From NCBI GenBank assembly GCA_030744875.1, contig JASLPR010000056.1:1-62231 (forward strand): DNA of 62,231 nt, given 5' to 3'. Below, in pieces: positions 1 through 10,164 of the stretch. Below the pieces are notes generated by a model that was not told the DNA's origin, made no database searches, and saw only the letters and a list, made by a program, of their open reading frames with translations. Made by a program: the position numbers and the translations under genes. How positions within the stretch are numbered: the first letter of the stretch is position 1; the number at the start of each line of letters is the position of its first letter. Source of the stretch: Chloroflexota bacterium. Its GTDB lineage: Bacteria > Chloroflexota > UBA11872 > VXNJ01.

Positions 1-274
1 CGGCCAGTTCGATGCCCCCGCCCAGTTGCCCCGTCACCGGCACCGCGACGCCCAGGGAGGGCACGTACAGCGCCAGGGCCCGGATCAGCAGACCGGATAG
101 CAGCGAGCCGAGCGCCTCGGCCCCGTTCGCGTCGACCCCGCCGACACCCAGCAGAAGCTCCGGGGCGGTCGGTCTCGGGGACACCAACAACACCACGTCC
201 AGCAGGATCGGGATGGTCAGGAGCAGGGGTCTTTGAACCACAATTCGAAAGCCCTCATTGAGGGCGTCGATCAC
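1..274 (-). CDS. Hypothetical membrane protein, 5' part only (runs off the left edge)
   Basis: Reverse-strand reading from GTG at complement(272..274): (V)IDALNEGFRIVVQRPLLLTIPILLDVVLLVSPRPTAPELLLGVGG... open to the window edge, hydrophobic; not in the supplied ORF list. Confidence 0.55.
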   Translation of the reverse strand, partial: MIDALNEGFRIVVQRPLLLTIPILLDVVLLVSPRPTAPELLLGVGGVDANGAEALGSLLSGLLIRALALYVPSLGVAVPVTGQLGGGIELA

Positions 275-526
275 ACCCAAGCAGTGCTCCAGTTGCCGAG
301 GATTCAGCCCCCGTGGTGGCCCCTTGCCGTAGCTTGCGGCGAAGTGAAGTCAAATCCCTCAATTACCCTGAACAATCTTGACATAATTGGCCCATTTTGT
401 CCATCTTTGAGACTCTTCTGGCGGCCCTTTTCTTGGCTCGCCGGGACGCCCGCCGCGAACCGGGCTTGTATCATTAAGGCGGGACCGCCACAATCGGACC
501 GTGACCACGGACCGAGAGGAGTCGCA

Positions 527-772
527 ATGGCCGGAAAGATCGACATCTCGCTCGAATACTGCTCTGCTTGAAACTATCTCCCTCGGGCCGTGAGCCTGAC
601 TACCGAGATTCTTGAAGAGTTCAGCACCGACATCGATAATTGGGCGCTCATCCCCTCCGGAGGGGGCGTCTTTGAACTCGTCATCAACGGCGACTTGGCC
701 TTTTCGAAGAAGGGCGAAGGTCGCTACCCGGAGACCGCGGAAGTCCGCAGCCTGATCAGGCAGGCGATGTAG
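527..772 (+). CDS. SelW/Rdx-family selenoprotein, Sec encoded by TGA at 569..571
   Basis: MAGKIDISLEYCSA-U-NYLPRAVSLTTEILEEFSTDIDNWALIPSGGGVFELVINGDLAFSKKGEGRYPETAEVRSLIRQAM; CxxU at the Rdx redox site; frame is open across the TGA to TAG; AGAGGAG upstream; stem-loop 3' of the TGA. Confidence 0.85.
583..599 (+). promoter_or_regulatory. Candidate bacterial SECIS stem-loop
   Basis: UCGGGC-CGUGA-GCCUGA: 6-bp stem (one G-U), 5-nt loop with G at loop position 2; loop starts 17 nt after the UGA. Confidence 0.65.
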
Positions 773-841
773 CGAAACGCAACGAGCGGGCGCGGCGTCA
801 GCCGCGCCCGCTTGTTCTTGCTTTCCGGGTTGGGGCGCTGG

Positions 842-1195
842 CTATTCGACGAATTCGGAGGCCGCGTTGATGCCCGGGTAGAAGAACGTCATCTTCAACT
901 GGCCGCCGGAGTCATTGCGGAAGCCGTGCGGCACGCCGGCCGGGGCCAATATGGCGTCGCCGACGGCGATTGGGATCTCGCGGTCGCCGACCAGTGCCAC
1001 GCCGGTTCCTTCGTAGATGCGGAAGGCCTCTTCGATGAGGTGCTTGTGCAGCGGTAGCACGGCACCGGGCGCGAAATCCAGCTCACCCATCGTCACCGCG
1101 CCCGCGCCCTGGTCCGGGCCCATGATCTGGCGCACCTTCATGCCTTCGATAGTCGAGTCTTTCCAGGCTCCGTCCGTCGTCGCGATCACCGTCAT
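842..1195 (-). CDS. Cupin domain protein
   Basis: FAPGAVLPLHKHLIEEAFRIYEGTGVALVGDREIPIAVGDAILAPAGVPHGFRND, typical cupin motifs. Confidence 0.85.
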   Translation of the reverse strand: MTVIATTDGAWKDSTIEGMKVRQIMGPDQGAGAVTMGELDFAPGAVLPLHKHLIEEAFRIYEGTGVALVGDREIPIAVGDAILAPAGVPHGFRNDSGGQLKMTFFYPGINAASEFVE

Positions 1196-1300
1196 TTTCG
1201 GGCTGCCCCTTTCCGCGTCACCATGGCTTCGTTAACCCGGTGATGCTCGCAGTTCCGCCCCCCCGGTGTCCAGCCGCCCGGCCGCGCGCTGGCGGCGTCG

Positions 1301-1900
1301 CTAGTTTGGCGAGGCGGTGGTCTCGCGCTCCAACCCGGGCCCCGGCAGCTCATCGAACAGACCCGGCAGGCGCCGCATCGTCCCCACCACCGACCCGCTG
1401 GTCGCCACCGGCAGCGCGCTCATGGCGAACGTGGAGGGCGCGTAGATTTCGGCTGCTTCCATGCGCACGCCGAGCCCGTCGCGCACGAAGGCCCGGTCTC
1501 CATCGATCAATACGATTCGCTTGCCCAGGTGGCGGCTGTGCAGTCGATCCAGTACCAGGTCCTCGACCGGGAACCGGAAGTCCCACTTGCCGACCAGCCG
1601 GTTGACTGGCACGTCGGTAAGTGCGATCTCGAACACGGCGCTGGAAATCTCGTTGAAGACTTCGGTGGCACGCTCGAAGAACTCGTCCAGCCAGGGCCCG
1701 CCGGTACGCTGCACGCGACGCCAGCCGTGCAGATCCACCTGTCCTTCGATCTCGGTCAGGAGCTGCCGTGCCTCGAGATCGGTGTGCCGGCGCACCAGCC
1801 GCCGCAGGTCGTCGAAGGTCCGCGGCCGCAGCAGCGACAGCGACCCGCCCAGTCCACCGGTCTGTCCCGTCGAGCCTCGTTTCATGCCGGCTCCTCCCAC
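1301..1900 (-). CDS. Conserved hypothetical protein
   Basis: 199-aa ORF downstream of and overlapping the dinB end; no family recognised. Confidence 0.6.
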   Translation of the reverse strand: MGGAGMKRGSTGQTGGLGGSLSLLRPRTFDDLRRLVRRHTDLEARQLLTEIEGQVDLHGWRRVQRTGGPWLDEFFERATEVFNEISSAVFEIALTDVPVNRLVGKWDFRFPVEDLVLDRLHSRHLGKRIVLIDGDRAFVRDGLGVRMEAAEIYAPSTFAMSALPVATSGSVVGTMRRLPGLFDELPGPGLERETTASPN

Positions 1901-3222
1901 ACTTCGCCCGCGCCTATCGAAAATGCGCTGGCCACTCGCGCCACCGAGCGGAACAATCCGCCCCGGCGGACGCTGCCGCGCCCGAAGCGCGACTCGAGTC
2001 CGTCCACCGCCACGTTCAGGCGTTCCGACCGATTGGTTCCGAACAGTGGCATCTCCATTTGGCGCGCGTCCTCAGGGGCGAAATCCGCTACGTGTACGCC
2101 AAGGAGACGGTACCGCTCACCGGGCTGAAACTCTGTGCGCATCAATACACTGGCCACGTCATAGATTGCGCCGCCGTCGTCGGTGTAGACCGGCAGCGTC
2201 CGCCGCCGCGTCAGGGTGGTGAAGTCGGCCCGTCGGATCTTTACTGTCACCACCCGGCCCTGCAGCTCGTGGGCGCGCAACCGCCGGCCGACCTCGTCGC
2301 TCAGGCGCAACAGCTCTTTCAAGAGCGCGTCCAGGTCGCCGACATCCTCGCCGAACGTGTGCTCGTTGCCGACCGACTTGCGCAGACCTTCGGTCGATAC
2401 CGAACGCCGATCGATCCCGCGGGCCAGGTCGTGCAGGCGGTGGCCGAACTGCCCCAACCGGCCCACCAGTTCGGCCCGGCGCATCTCAGCGAGTTGCCCG
2501 ACCTTTTCGATGCCCAGCGCCCGCAGGCGCTCTTCGGTGCGCGGGCCCACCCCCCAGATGCGCCCCACCGGCAGCGGCGCCAAGAAGGCGCGCTCGCGAC
2601 CTAGCTCCACGGTCAGCAGGCCGTCGGGCTTGCAGATGTCGGAGGCGATCTTGGCCACCGACTTGTTGGTGGCCACCCCGATGCTGATGGTCAGGTTCTG
2701 CTCGGCCTGGACGGTCGCACGGATCTCGCGCGCGATGTCCTCGGGCGACCCGAAGCGGCGCTCGCCGCCGAAGACGTCCAGGAACGCCTCGTCCAACGAA
2801 ATCGCCTCCACCAACGGGGTGAAGCGGTGGAACACGTCCATGACCTCGCGGGATACCTGCCTGTATACCTCGTGGCGGCCGGATACAAACTTGGCGTGCG
2901 GGCAGCGCCGCGCCGCCTGCCGCAGCGGCATGGCGGAATGGATGCCGTATTCGCGGGCCTCGTAGGACGCCGCCGCCACGACTCCGCGCGAATCCGGGTT
3001 GCCCCCAACCACCACCGGCTTGCCGCGCAGCGCCGGGTTGTCGCGCTGCTCGACGGAGGCGTAGAAGGCGTCGAGGTCGGCATGCAGGATGGACGCGGTC
3101 GCATGCGGCCCGCTCATCCCCGCCCCGCCCGTGGATTCCTCGCCGGCCGCGCTCGCCGCCCGGTCTGCCGCCTTGTCGTTCATAGCCGTCGCACCCTGTC
3201 TTTTTGCCCGTTTTCCGGACAA
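1882..3222 (-). CDS. dinB: DNA polymerase IV (Y-family)
   Basis: ILHADLDAFYASVEQRDNPALRGKPVVVGG; SLDEAFLDV; SIGVATNKSVAKIASDICKPDG. Confidence 0.95.
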   Translation of the reverse strand: MSGKRAKRQGATAMNDKAADRAASAAGEESTGGAGMSGPHATASILHADLDAFYASVEQRDNPALRGKPVVVGGNPDSRGVVAAASYEAREYGIHSAMPLRQAARRCPHAKFVSGRHEVYRQVSREVMDVFHRFTPLVEAISLDEAFLDVFGGERRFGSPEDIAREIRATVQAEQNLTISIGVATNKSVAKIASDICKPDGLLTVELGRERAFLAPLPVGRIWGVGPRTEERLRALGIEKVGQLAEMRRAELVGRLGQFGHRLHDLARGIDRRSVSTEGLRKSVGNEHTFGEDVGDLDALLKELLRLSDEVGRRLRAHELQGRVVTVKIRRADFTTLTRRRTLPVYTDDGGAIYDVASVLMRTEFQPGERYRLLGVHVADFAPEDARQMEMPLFGTNRSERLNVAVDGLESRFGRGSVRRGGLFRSVARVASAFSIGAGEVWEEPA

Positions 3223-3490
3223 TACCGAACGATTACCAAACAGTCAACGACTTCCTCGACTATTTCCTCCTTTCCAACGCCGTTTTGGCCCCGGCCGTTG
3301 CGCCCCTGGGCCTCGCGGAGCCACAGATTCCGATCGTCGATCGCGACGCCTGCCAAGCTCCTCTAGGCTGCCCACCCTGCCGGTGCGGTAGGCTTTGCGA
3401 AGGTTCCTCGATCGTCTGGAAGACCCGGTACGATCTGACGACAGCACCTCAGATCAATCGACCACCTCGCCATTCATACGGAGACAACCA

Positions 3491-3790
3491 ATGACCACCA
3501 AAGATGACGTAATCGCCGCCCTGGAAACCGTTGTCGATCCCGAGCTCAACCTGGACATCTGGAACCTGGGCTTGATCTACAACGTGGAAGTCGATGAGTC
3601 CACTGTGAACATCGACCTGACGCTCACCACACCGATGTGCCCGGTGGGGCCGATGATCGTCTCCAATACCAAGGAGGCGGTGGAGAAGGTCGATGGCGTC
3701 GAACTGGCCAACATCGAGATGGTCTGGGACCCGCCCTGGGACATGGAGATGATGAGCGAAGACCTGCGCTTTATGCTGGGCAGGATATAG
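3491..3790 (+). CDS. Metal-sulfur cluster assembly factor (MIP18/SufT/DUF59-like)
   Basis: ALETVVDPELNLDIWNLGLIYNVEV...LTLTTPMCPVGPMI...WDPPWDMEMMSEDLRFMLG. Confidence 0.9.
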   Translation: MTTKDDVIAALETVVDPELNLDIWNLGLIYNVEVDESTVNIDLTLTTPMCPVGPMIVSNTKEAVEKVDGVELANIEMVWDPPWDMEMMSEDLRFMLGRI

Positions 3791-3840
3791 CCAACCGCCC
3801 GCGGACGCACGGGGGTGGGTCTCCCTCGAGGGCAGTCCCC

Positions 3841-4680
3841 ATAAGCACGCTCTGCGATCTTGTCGACCGCGCCATCCCACCGGATCCCTGGGCCGAGGGC
3901 GACAACATCCCGTGGGACGACCCTGATTTCAGCGAGCGCATGCTGGCCGCCCGCCTGGATCAGTCCCACGACCTGGCGAGCCGCCGCGCCGGGCTGATCG
4001 ATCGGCACGTCGCTTGGGTCCATGACACGGTCCTTCGCGGCGAGCCATCGCGGGTGCTCGAACTGGCCTGTGGGCCGGGGCTCTACCTGCAGCGCCTGGC
4101 GGTGCTGGGCCACGAGTGCGTCGGGATCGACTTCGCGCCGGCGGCCATCTGCTAAGCGACTGAAACCGCCGCCGACCTTTGCTGCACGTACCGGCGCGGC
4201 GACATTCGCCAGGCGGACTTCGGCGAGGGATTCGACCTGGTCCTGCTGATCTACGGGCAGCTCAACGTATTCCGCCCGGCTGAAGCCGCCGACATCCTCC
4301 GGCGCGCCCCTGCGGCGCTGGCGGCCGGCGGGCGCGTCGTGCTGGAGCCGCAGACATTCGCTCATGTGGAGGAGGGTGGCCAATCACGTAGCAACTGGAG
4401 CGCCCCCGAATCCGGTCTGTTCGCGGCGGGTCCCCACCTCCTCTTGCAAGAATCCTCCTGGGACGCCGGGCAGAAGGCCCGGACCGAGCGGTTCTTCGTC
4501 ATCGATCCGGCGTCCGGAGCCGTCGAGCGCCACGTTATGACCATCGCGGCCTACTCCGACGAGCAACTGGCCGCGATGTTGATCGAGGCCGGCTTCCGGG
4601 ACGTGGACCCCTGGCCCTCGCTCACCGGCGAGCCGGACCCGGAGCATCCGGCCACCACGGTCCTGCTGGCCAGCCGCTAA
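3841..4680 (+). pseudogene. SAM-dependent methyltransferase, decayed
   Basis: LELACGPGLYLQRLAVLGHECVGIDFAP continues in frame past TAA (4153..4155) to VVLEPQTFAHVEE...; ATA at the expected start position. Confidence 0.8.
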
Positions 4681-4763
4681 TCCGCGCGGTTTTCCCGCCC
4701 TCGCCGTCGCGTTGTATCCTCGGCATCGGTCCGGCCGCCACCAACCAGAATCAGGAAGACGCC

Positions 4764-5792
4764 ATGCCTCAGGTTCCCACCGAAGCCCTCCGCGAGTACG
4801 CCGAAGGTCTGTTCGTGAAGGCCGGCACCCCCGGCGACATCGCCACCGCGCTGGTCGGTTCGCTGATCCTAGCCGACCAGTCGGGCCATCCTTCCCACGG
4901 CGTCATCCGCGTGCCCCGCTACCTGGAATACATCGACACCGGCCGCGCCGTCGCCGACGGCCGACCCGAGATCATCAAGCAGACCGCGACCTCGGCGCTG
5001 GTCGACGGGCACCTGGGGTTCGGGCAGTTCACGGCAGCCTTCGCGACCCAGACGGCGATCGACCTGGCGAAGGAAAGCGGCATCGCCATCGTCGGCTGTA
5101 TCCGCTGCAACCACACCGGCCGCATCGGCCAGTGGGCCGAGCAGGCCGCCGACCAGGGCATGATCCTCTTTGGCGCGGTCGGCGGGCCCATCGGTTTGGC
5201 GAGTGCTCCGTTCGGCGGACTCGGCCGCGCCCTTTCGACCAACCCGCTCACCGCCGCGGCCCCCGGCGGCGACCACGCGCCGCTGATCATGGACTTCGCC
5301 ACCACTGCCACCGCCGAAGGCAAGATCCAGGTGGCCCGGGCCAAGGGCGCCCATTTGCCTCCCGGCCAGGCCCTGAACAAGCACGGCGAGCCGACCACCG
5401 CCCCGGCCGAGTTCTACGACGGCGGCATGCTGCTGCCCTTCGGCGGGCACAAGGGCTACGCCCTGGGCTTGCTGGCCGAGGTTTTGGCCAGCAGTCTCAC
5501 CGGCGCCGGCGACTCCCACGACACCCCGCTGATGGGCTTCACAATCATCGCCATCGACCCGGGTATCTTCCGCTCCGTGGCCGACTACGGCGCCGACGCC
5601 GATAGTGTCTACGAGCGCGTCGAGTCGGTCCCGCCGGCCCCGGGCTTCGACGGCGTCATGATCCCCGGCGAGCCCGAGCGCCGCTCGCGCGCCGCTCATG
5701 CCGAACGCGGGATCGAACTGGCCGAGGCCACAATCCAGTTCCTGCGCGACGAAGGTAAGCGGCTCGGGGTCGACTCCGCTGCGCTAGGCTAG
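4764..5792 (+). CDS. Ldh family (malate/L-lactate) oxidoreductase
   Basis: QSGHPSHGVIRVPRYLEYIDTG; IMDFATTATAEGKI; PFGGHKGYALGLLAEVLA. Confidence 0.9.
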   Translation: MPQVPTEALREYAEGLFVKAGTPGDIATALVGSLILADQSGHPSHGVIRVPRYLEYIDTGRAVADGRPEIIKQTATSALVDGHLGFGQFTAAFATQTAIDLAKESGIAIVGCIRCNHTGRIGQWAEQAADQGMILFGAVGGPIGLASAPFGGLGRALSTNPLTAAAPGGDHAPLIMDFATTATAEGKIQVARAKGAHLPPGQALNKHGEPTTAPAEFYDGGMLLPFGGHKGYALGLLAEVLASSLTGAGDSHDTPLMGFTIIAIDPGIFRSVADYGADADSVYERVESVPPAPGFDGVMIPGEPERRSRAAHAERGIELAEATIQFLRDEGKRLGVDSAALG

Positions 5793-5895
5793 ACCCGGGG
5801 GATCACCGGCAGCCGGCCGGCGCCGTTCGTTGACACCTCGCGGAGCCGCGCCATGACCCGACCATCCTAACCCGCCCGACGCCGTTGATCCGCTG

Positions 5896-6768
5896 ATGTA
5901 CGAACTGGTGGTCATCGGCTGCGGCCCGGCCGGGCTGGCCGCCGCCTTCTTTGCGGTCCGCCAGCGGATGCGCGTAGCGGTGGTCGGTCGCGAGATCGGC
6001 GGTCAGGCCATCCACAGCGTCCACGTCGAAAACTACCTGGGCTTCGAGGGCATCGCCGGCGAGGCGCTGGTGGATCGCTTCACCCGTCAGCTCGCCGAGC
6101 AGTTCGTTGAGTATCTCTAGGACGATGTCGACCACCTGGACCACCGCGGCGACCATTTCGAACTCGTCCTCCACGGCGGTGCGGTCATGACCGCCCGGGC
6201 GGTGATCCTGGCCACCGGCATGACCCCCAACCGGCTGGGCGTCCTCGGCGAGGCGGAGCTGATCGGCAACGGCGTCAGCTACTTTGCCGACAACTACGGC
6301 CCGACCACCCACGACAAGAATGTCCTGGTCGTCGGCGGCGACAACTCCGGACTGCAGGCCGTTCAGGAAGTCGCCCCCGTCGCCGCCCGCGTGCACGTCC
6401 TCACCCGTGGCGGCTGGACTGGCGACCCCGATCGCATCACCGCCGTGCAATAATTCGACAATGTCGAGATGCTCCCCGCGGCTACGGTGCAGCGCATCGA
6501 AGGCGATGAGCGTGTCGAGCGAGTCGTCATCGCGCTCGCCGAGGACGACACCGAGCAGACCCTCGATATCCATCTCATCTTCGTTGAGATCGGCTTCCGC
6601 CCGGCCACGGCGATCGTCAAGGATCTGGTCGAGCTAAACGACCACGGCGAAGTGATTGGCGATCGCGAAAACCTGACCGGGATCCCCGGTCTCTTCGCCG
6701 CTGGCGACGGCGCCCGCGCGGCGCTTTCGGCGAAGCGGTTCGTCCGACCGGGCGATTGGGGCGGGTAG
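5896..6768 (+). pseudogene. Thioredoxin reductase-like FAD oxidoreductase with in-frame stops
   Basis: MYELVVIGCGPAGLAAAFFAVRQ...; one frame interrupted by TAG (6118) and TAA (6451), ending at TAG (6766); homologous-looking sequence on both sides. Confidence 0.8.
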
Positions 6769-6862
6769 GCGCTGGTCCGCTCGGCCGCGGTCCCACTCGC
6801 GCCCCGCCTGCTCGCCCCTCCCGCCAATCAGATGAAGGTGCCTGTGGCACTGGCCGGGCCGT

Positions 6863-7930
6863 CTAATCAGGGCGGCCGCCGAAATTCCGCGCGCTGGGCT
6901 CGAACAACTCCGCATACATGTCCACCGCGAAGCGGTCGGTCATCCCGGCCAGGAACCGCGCCACCACCATCGCCGTCTCCGCACCCGGCTCCTTCAGCTT
7001 CTGTCGGGTCGATAGCGGCAGTAGTCGCGGGTCCTCGACGAAGGCCCCGAAAAGCTCCCTGAGCACCATCTGGCCGCGGGCGGTCTGCCGCAGGATCGAC
7101 GGCGAATCGTAGACCCGTTCCTGCATGAACGCGCTCACCTCGGCGCGGCGCACCCTGATCTCGTCCGATGGTGCAATCAGCACCGCGTCGTGCCCGCGCA
7201 CCGCTTCCGCCGTTTCGATACCGGCCCCCTCCAGGCCCTCCCTCGCGGTTCGGACGACGTCCTTGATCAGCACCCCGATCACGTGACTGGTCGCCCGGCG
7301 CAACACCACCCGGGCGCGGTCGAACTCCAGGTCCGCGCGTTGCTCGCCGGAGCAGACCTCCTCGGCGTAGGTCACGGCGTCTGACCACAGCCGCGGCCCG
7401 GCGCGGAGCAGGTCCTCCAGGCCGATCAGCCCGGCGTTCACCGCGTCCTCAATGTCATGGGCCAGGAAGGCGCACTCGTCGGCCTGCGAAACGGCCTGCG
7501 CCTCGGGGCCGGGCTGCGGGTGGTGGTCGAACTCGGCGCTTTCGGTCGGGATGTCGTACAGCGTCTCGTGGCGGGCGATTCCTTCGCGGGTGGCCCAGGT
7601 CAGGTTCAGCCCGCGAAATCCCGGGTAGGGCGCTTCGATGTCGTCCACCACCTCCAGCGAGTGCTTGTTGGCGTGCCAGCCGCCGCGGTCGGCAATCAAC
7701 TCGTTCAGGGCCGCCTCGCCGGCGTGCCCGAAGGGGCCGTGGCCCAGGTCGTGGCCCAGCGCGATCGCCTCGGTCAGGCTCTCGTCAAGGCCGAGTTCAA
7801 AGGCGATGCTGCGGCCGATCTGGGCGACCTCCAGCGAGTGGGTGATGCGGGTCCTAAAGAAGTCCGCCTCGGTGACCACGAACACCTGGGTCTTGTGCAG
7901 CAGGCGGCGAAAGGCGCGCGAGTGCAGCAA
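6863..7930 (-). CDS. dgt: dGTPase-like HD-domain triphosphohydrolase (true start probably upstream, near 8020)
   Basis: LLHSRAFRRLLHKTQVFVVTEADFFRTRITHSLEVAQIGRSIA...GHDLGHGPFGHAGE; frame continues upstream as TPFARDRDR. Confidence 0.9.
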   Translation of the reverse strand: MLHSRAFRRLLHKTQVFVVTEADFFRTRITHSLEVAQIGRSIAFELGLDESLTEAIALGHDLGHGPFGHAGEAALNELIADRGGWHANKHSLEVVDDIEAPYPGFRGLNLTWATREGIARHETLYDIPTESAEFDHHPQPGPEAQAVSQADECAFLAHDIEDAVNAGLIGLEDLLRAGPRLWSDAVTYAEEVCSGEQRADLEFDRARVVLRRATSHVIGVLIKDVVRTAREGLEGAGIETAEAVRGHDAVLIAPSDEIRVRRAEVSAFMQERVYDSPSILRQTARGQMVLRELFGAFVEDPRLLPLSTRQKLKEPGAETAMVVARFLAGMTDRFAVDMYAELFEPSARNFGGRPD

Positions 7931-8048
7931 CCGGTCGCGGTCGCGGGCGAAGGGCGTCCGGCGGGCCGGTTCCTCGGCCTGCCCGTGGGCACGATCGGTC
8001 CACGGGGACTCCCTGGGTGTTGCCAGTTTCGACGAGATTGCGATCGCG

Positions 8049-8801
8049 CTACTCCATCATGTTTCGGGGGACGGTGAGGGAGTCGAACTTGGCGATGGCC
8101 TTGTCGATGTGCGCCTGGCCGTTTTCGAGCGCGGTGGCGGCGTGGCCGGGCAGCAGGGCGTCGATGCCGGCGTCACGGAAGCGGGTGATGCTGTTGCCCA
8201 ACTCGAACACCGAAGTCTCCTCGGCCTAATTGAGCACCACTAGCCCGCCGGCGAACACAAGGTCGCCGCCGAACATGTACTTCTTGCCATCGACTTCCAG
8301 GATGTATCTCATGTGCCGGGCCGCGTGACCGGGCGTGGATAGCGTGTGCAGCCGCAGGTTACCGACGCGAATCTCCTCGCCGTCGTCCACCTCCCGAGCC
8401 ACCGCCACCGGTTCCACCCGGTAGGACGCCGGGTAGCGCCCGGCCTCCCGGGCGCGGGCCAGGTTAGTGGCGTCCTCGTCGACGGTGCGGCCCTCGTGCA
8501 GCCAGCCCCGGGTGTCGACCGGCGCGATCACTTTCAATCGGTACTGCTTGCGCAGGTAGGCGCCGCCGCCGGCGTGGTCGCCGTGGCAGTGGGTGAGGAT
8601 CAGGTATTTGACGGTGTCCGGGTCGATGCCGTCGGCCTCGACGTTGGCCACGATCCGCTCCGGCTCCATGCCCACGCCGGCGTCGATCAGGGCGGTCTCC
8701 TCGCCGTCGGTAACGGCGTAGACATACCAGTCGCCCGGGTGGCTAAGCCCGAAGCCCATGAGGCCGCCACCGACGATATGGATGCTGTCGGTAAGTTTCA
8801 T
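8049..8801 (-). pseudogene. MBL-fold metallo-hydrolase with one in-frame TAG
   Basis: LTHCHGDHAGGGAYLR...GGDLVFAGGLVVLN-(TAG, complement 8226..8228)-AEETSVFELGNSITRFRDAGIDALLPGHAATALENGQAHIDKAIAKFDSLTV. Confidence 0.8.
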
Positions 8802-8973
8802 CGTTCCGCCTTTGCCGCCGGGCCGGGTCCTGGCGGTTTTCCGCCCGGTCCCCGGCTAATTGGCTACGTTCCCGGCGAAAGTAGCTTACCGCCGCCGGCC
8901 GAGTCCCGCGTACCGGCGATCCTCGCCGCCCCATTACAATGGCCGGACTATTGGGGAATACAGGGAGAACGCC

Positions 8974-10020
8974 ATGCCGGGACTTTTTGACACCTACGCG
9001 ATCCGTGCTCTGACCCTCAAGAACCGTATCGTCATGCCGCCGATGTGCATGTGGGCGTCCGACGCCAACGGCGAGGCCACCGACTGGCACTTTGTCCACT
9101 ACGGCGCCCGCGCGGTCGGCGGAATGGGGCTCATCATCGTCGAGGTCAACGCCGTCGAGCAGCGCGGCCGGATCGACGATATCGACCAGGGCGACCTGGG
9201 CATCTGGGACGACTGCCACATCGAGCCGCTGGCCCGGTTCGTAAAGTTCTGCCGCGAGCAGGGTGCGGCGATGGCGATCCAGATCGGTCACGCCGGCCGC
9301 AAGGCCTACGGTGGACTCAAGGGCCGAGGCGCCGTGCCGGCAGTGGCTCCCTCGGCAATCCCCTTCGACGACGGCTGGGAGACGCCCCACGAGCTGTCGC
9401 TCGCCGAGATTCCCGGCATCATCCAGAGCTTCCGCGACGGGGCCCGTCGTGCCGTGCAGGCCGGATTCCAGGCCATCGAGCTACACGGCGCCCACGGCTA
9501 CCTGCTGAGTTCGTTCCTGTCACCGCTGGCCAATCACCGCGGCGACGCCTATGGCGGCGACATCAATGCCCGCGCCCGGCTGGCCTGCGAGGTGACCGAG
9601 GCCGTTCGCGGTGACCTGTCCGACGAGGTGCCGATCATCGTTCGCGTATCGGCCACCGACTGGCAGGAAGACGGCAACACGATTGACGATCTGATCGCGG
9701 CGTCGAAGCTGCTCAAGGGGGCTGGCGCGGACATGATCCATGTCAGCTCGGGTGGCAACCACCCGGGCCGCCCGTCGACCCACCCGGGGTACATGGTTGG
9801 GTTCTCGGAGGCCATCCGGAATGGTGCGGATATCCCCACCATCGCCGTCGGCCTGATCCGCCATCCGGAGCTTGCAGAAGAGGTGATCCGCAACGAGCGC
9901 GCCGATCTGGTCGCGATCGGCCGCGAGATGATGCGTACCCCCGCCTGGCCTTACGTGGCGGCGGCCCGACTGGGGGTCGACCTGGAGTGGCCCGAGCCCT
10001 ACGAGACCGCGAAACTCTAG
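8974..10020 (+). CDS. NADH:flavin oxidoreductase / Old Yellow Enzyme family (YqjM-like)
   Basis: LFDTYAIRALTLKNRIVMPPMCMWAS; QIGHAGRKA; ELHGAHGYLLSSFLSPLANHRGDAYGG. Confidence 0.95.
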   Translation: MPGLFDTYAIRALTLKNRIVMPPMCMWASDANGEATDWHFVHYGARAVGGMGLIIVEVNAVEQRGRIDDIDQGDLGIWDDCHIEPLARFVKFCREQGAAMAIQIGHAGRKAYGGLKGRGAVPAVAPSAIPFDDGWETPHELSLAEIPGIIQSFRDGARRAVQAGFQAIELHGAHGYLLSSFLSPLANHRGDAYGGDINARARLACEVTEAVRGDLSDEVPIIVRVSATDWQEDGNTIDDLIAASKLLKGAGADMIHVSSGGNHPGRPSTHPGYMVGFSEAIRNGADIPTIAVGLIRHPELAEEVIRNERADLVAIGREMMRTPAWPYVAAARLGVDLEWPEPYETAKL

Positions 10021-10164
10021 GAACGGCGCGCTCGGGCAGGGTACCTCGGCGGCCGCCCCGCCCCGCCGGACTAAGAGAGCGGTCTTTCCCGAAAGTGTTG
10101 GCAGGTCTATATACATTCTGTTTTGACGGACCTACCTTCATCGGACGAATAAGCCACCCGGGGG

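Noticed and set aside
1240-2604. Long plus-strand ORFs (1240..1605, 1461..2222, 1529..2128, 1768..2604) and similar antisense ORFs across the window
   Set aside because: Arg/Pro/Ser-rich shadow ORFs opposite well-supported genes; typical high-GC antisense artefacts.
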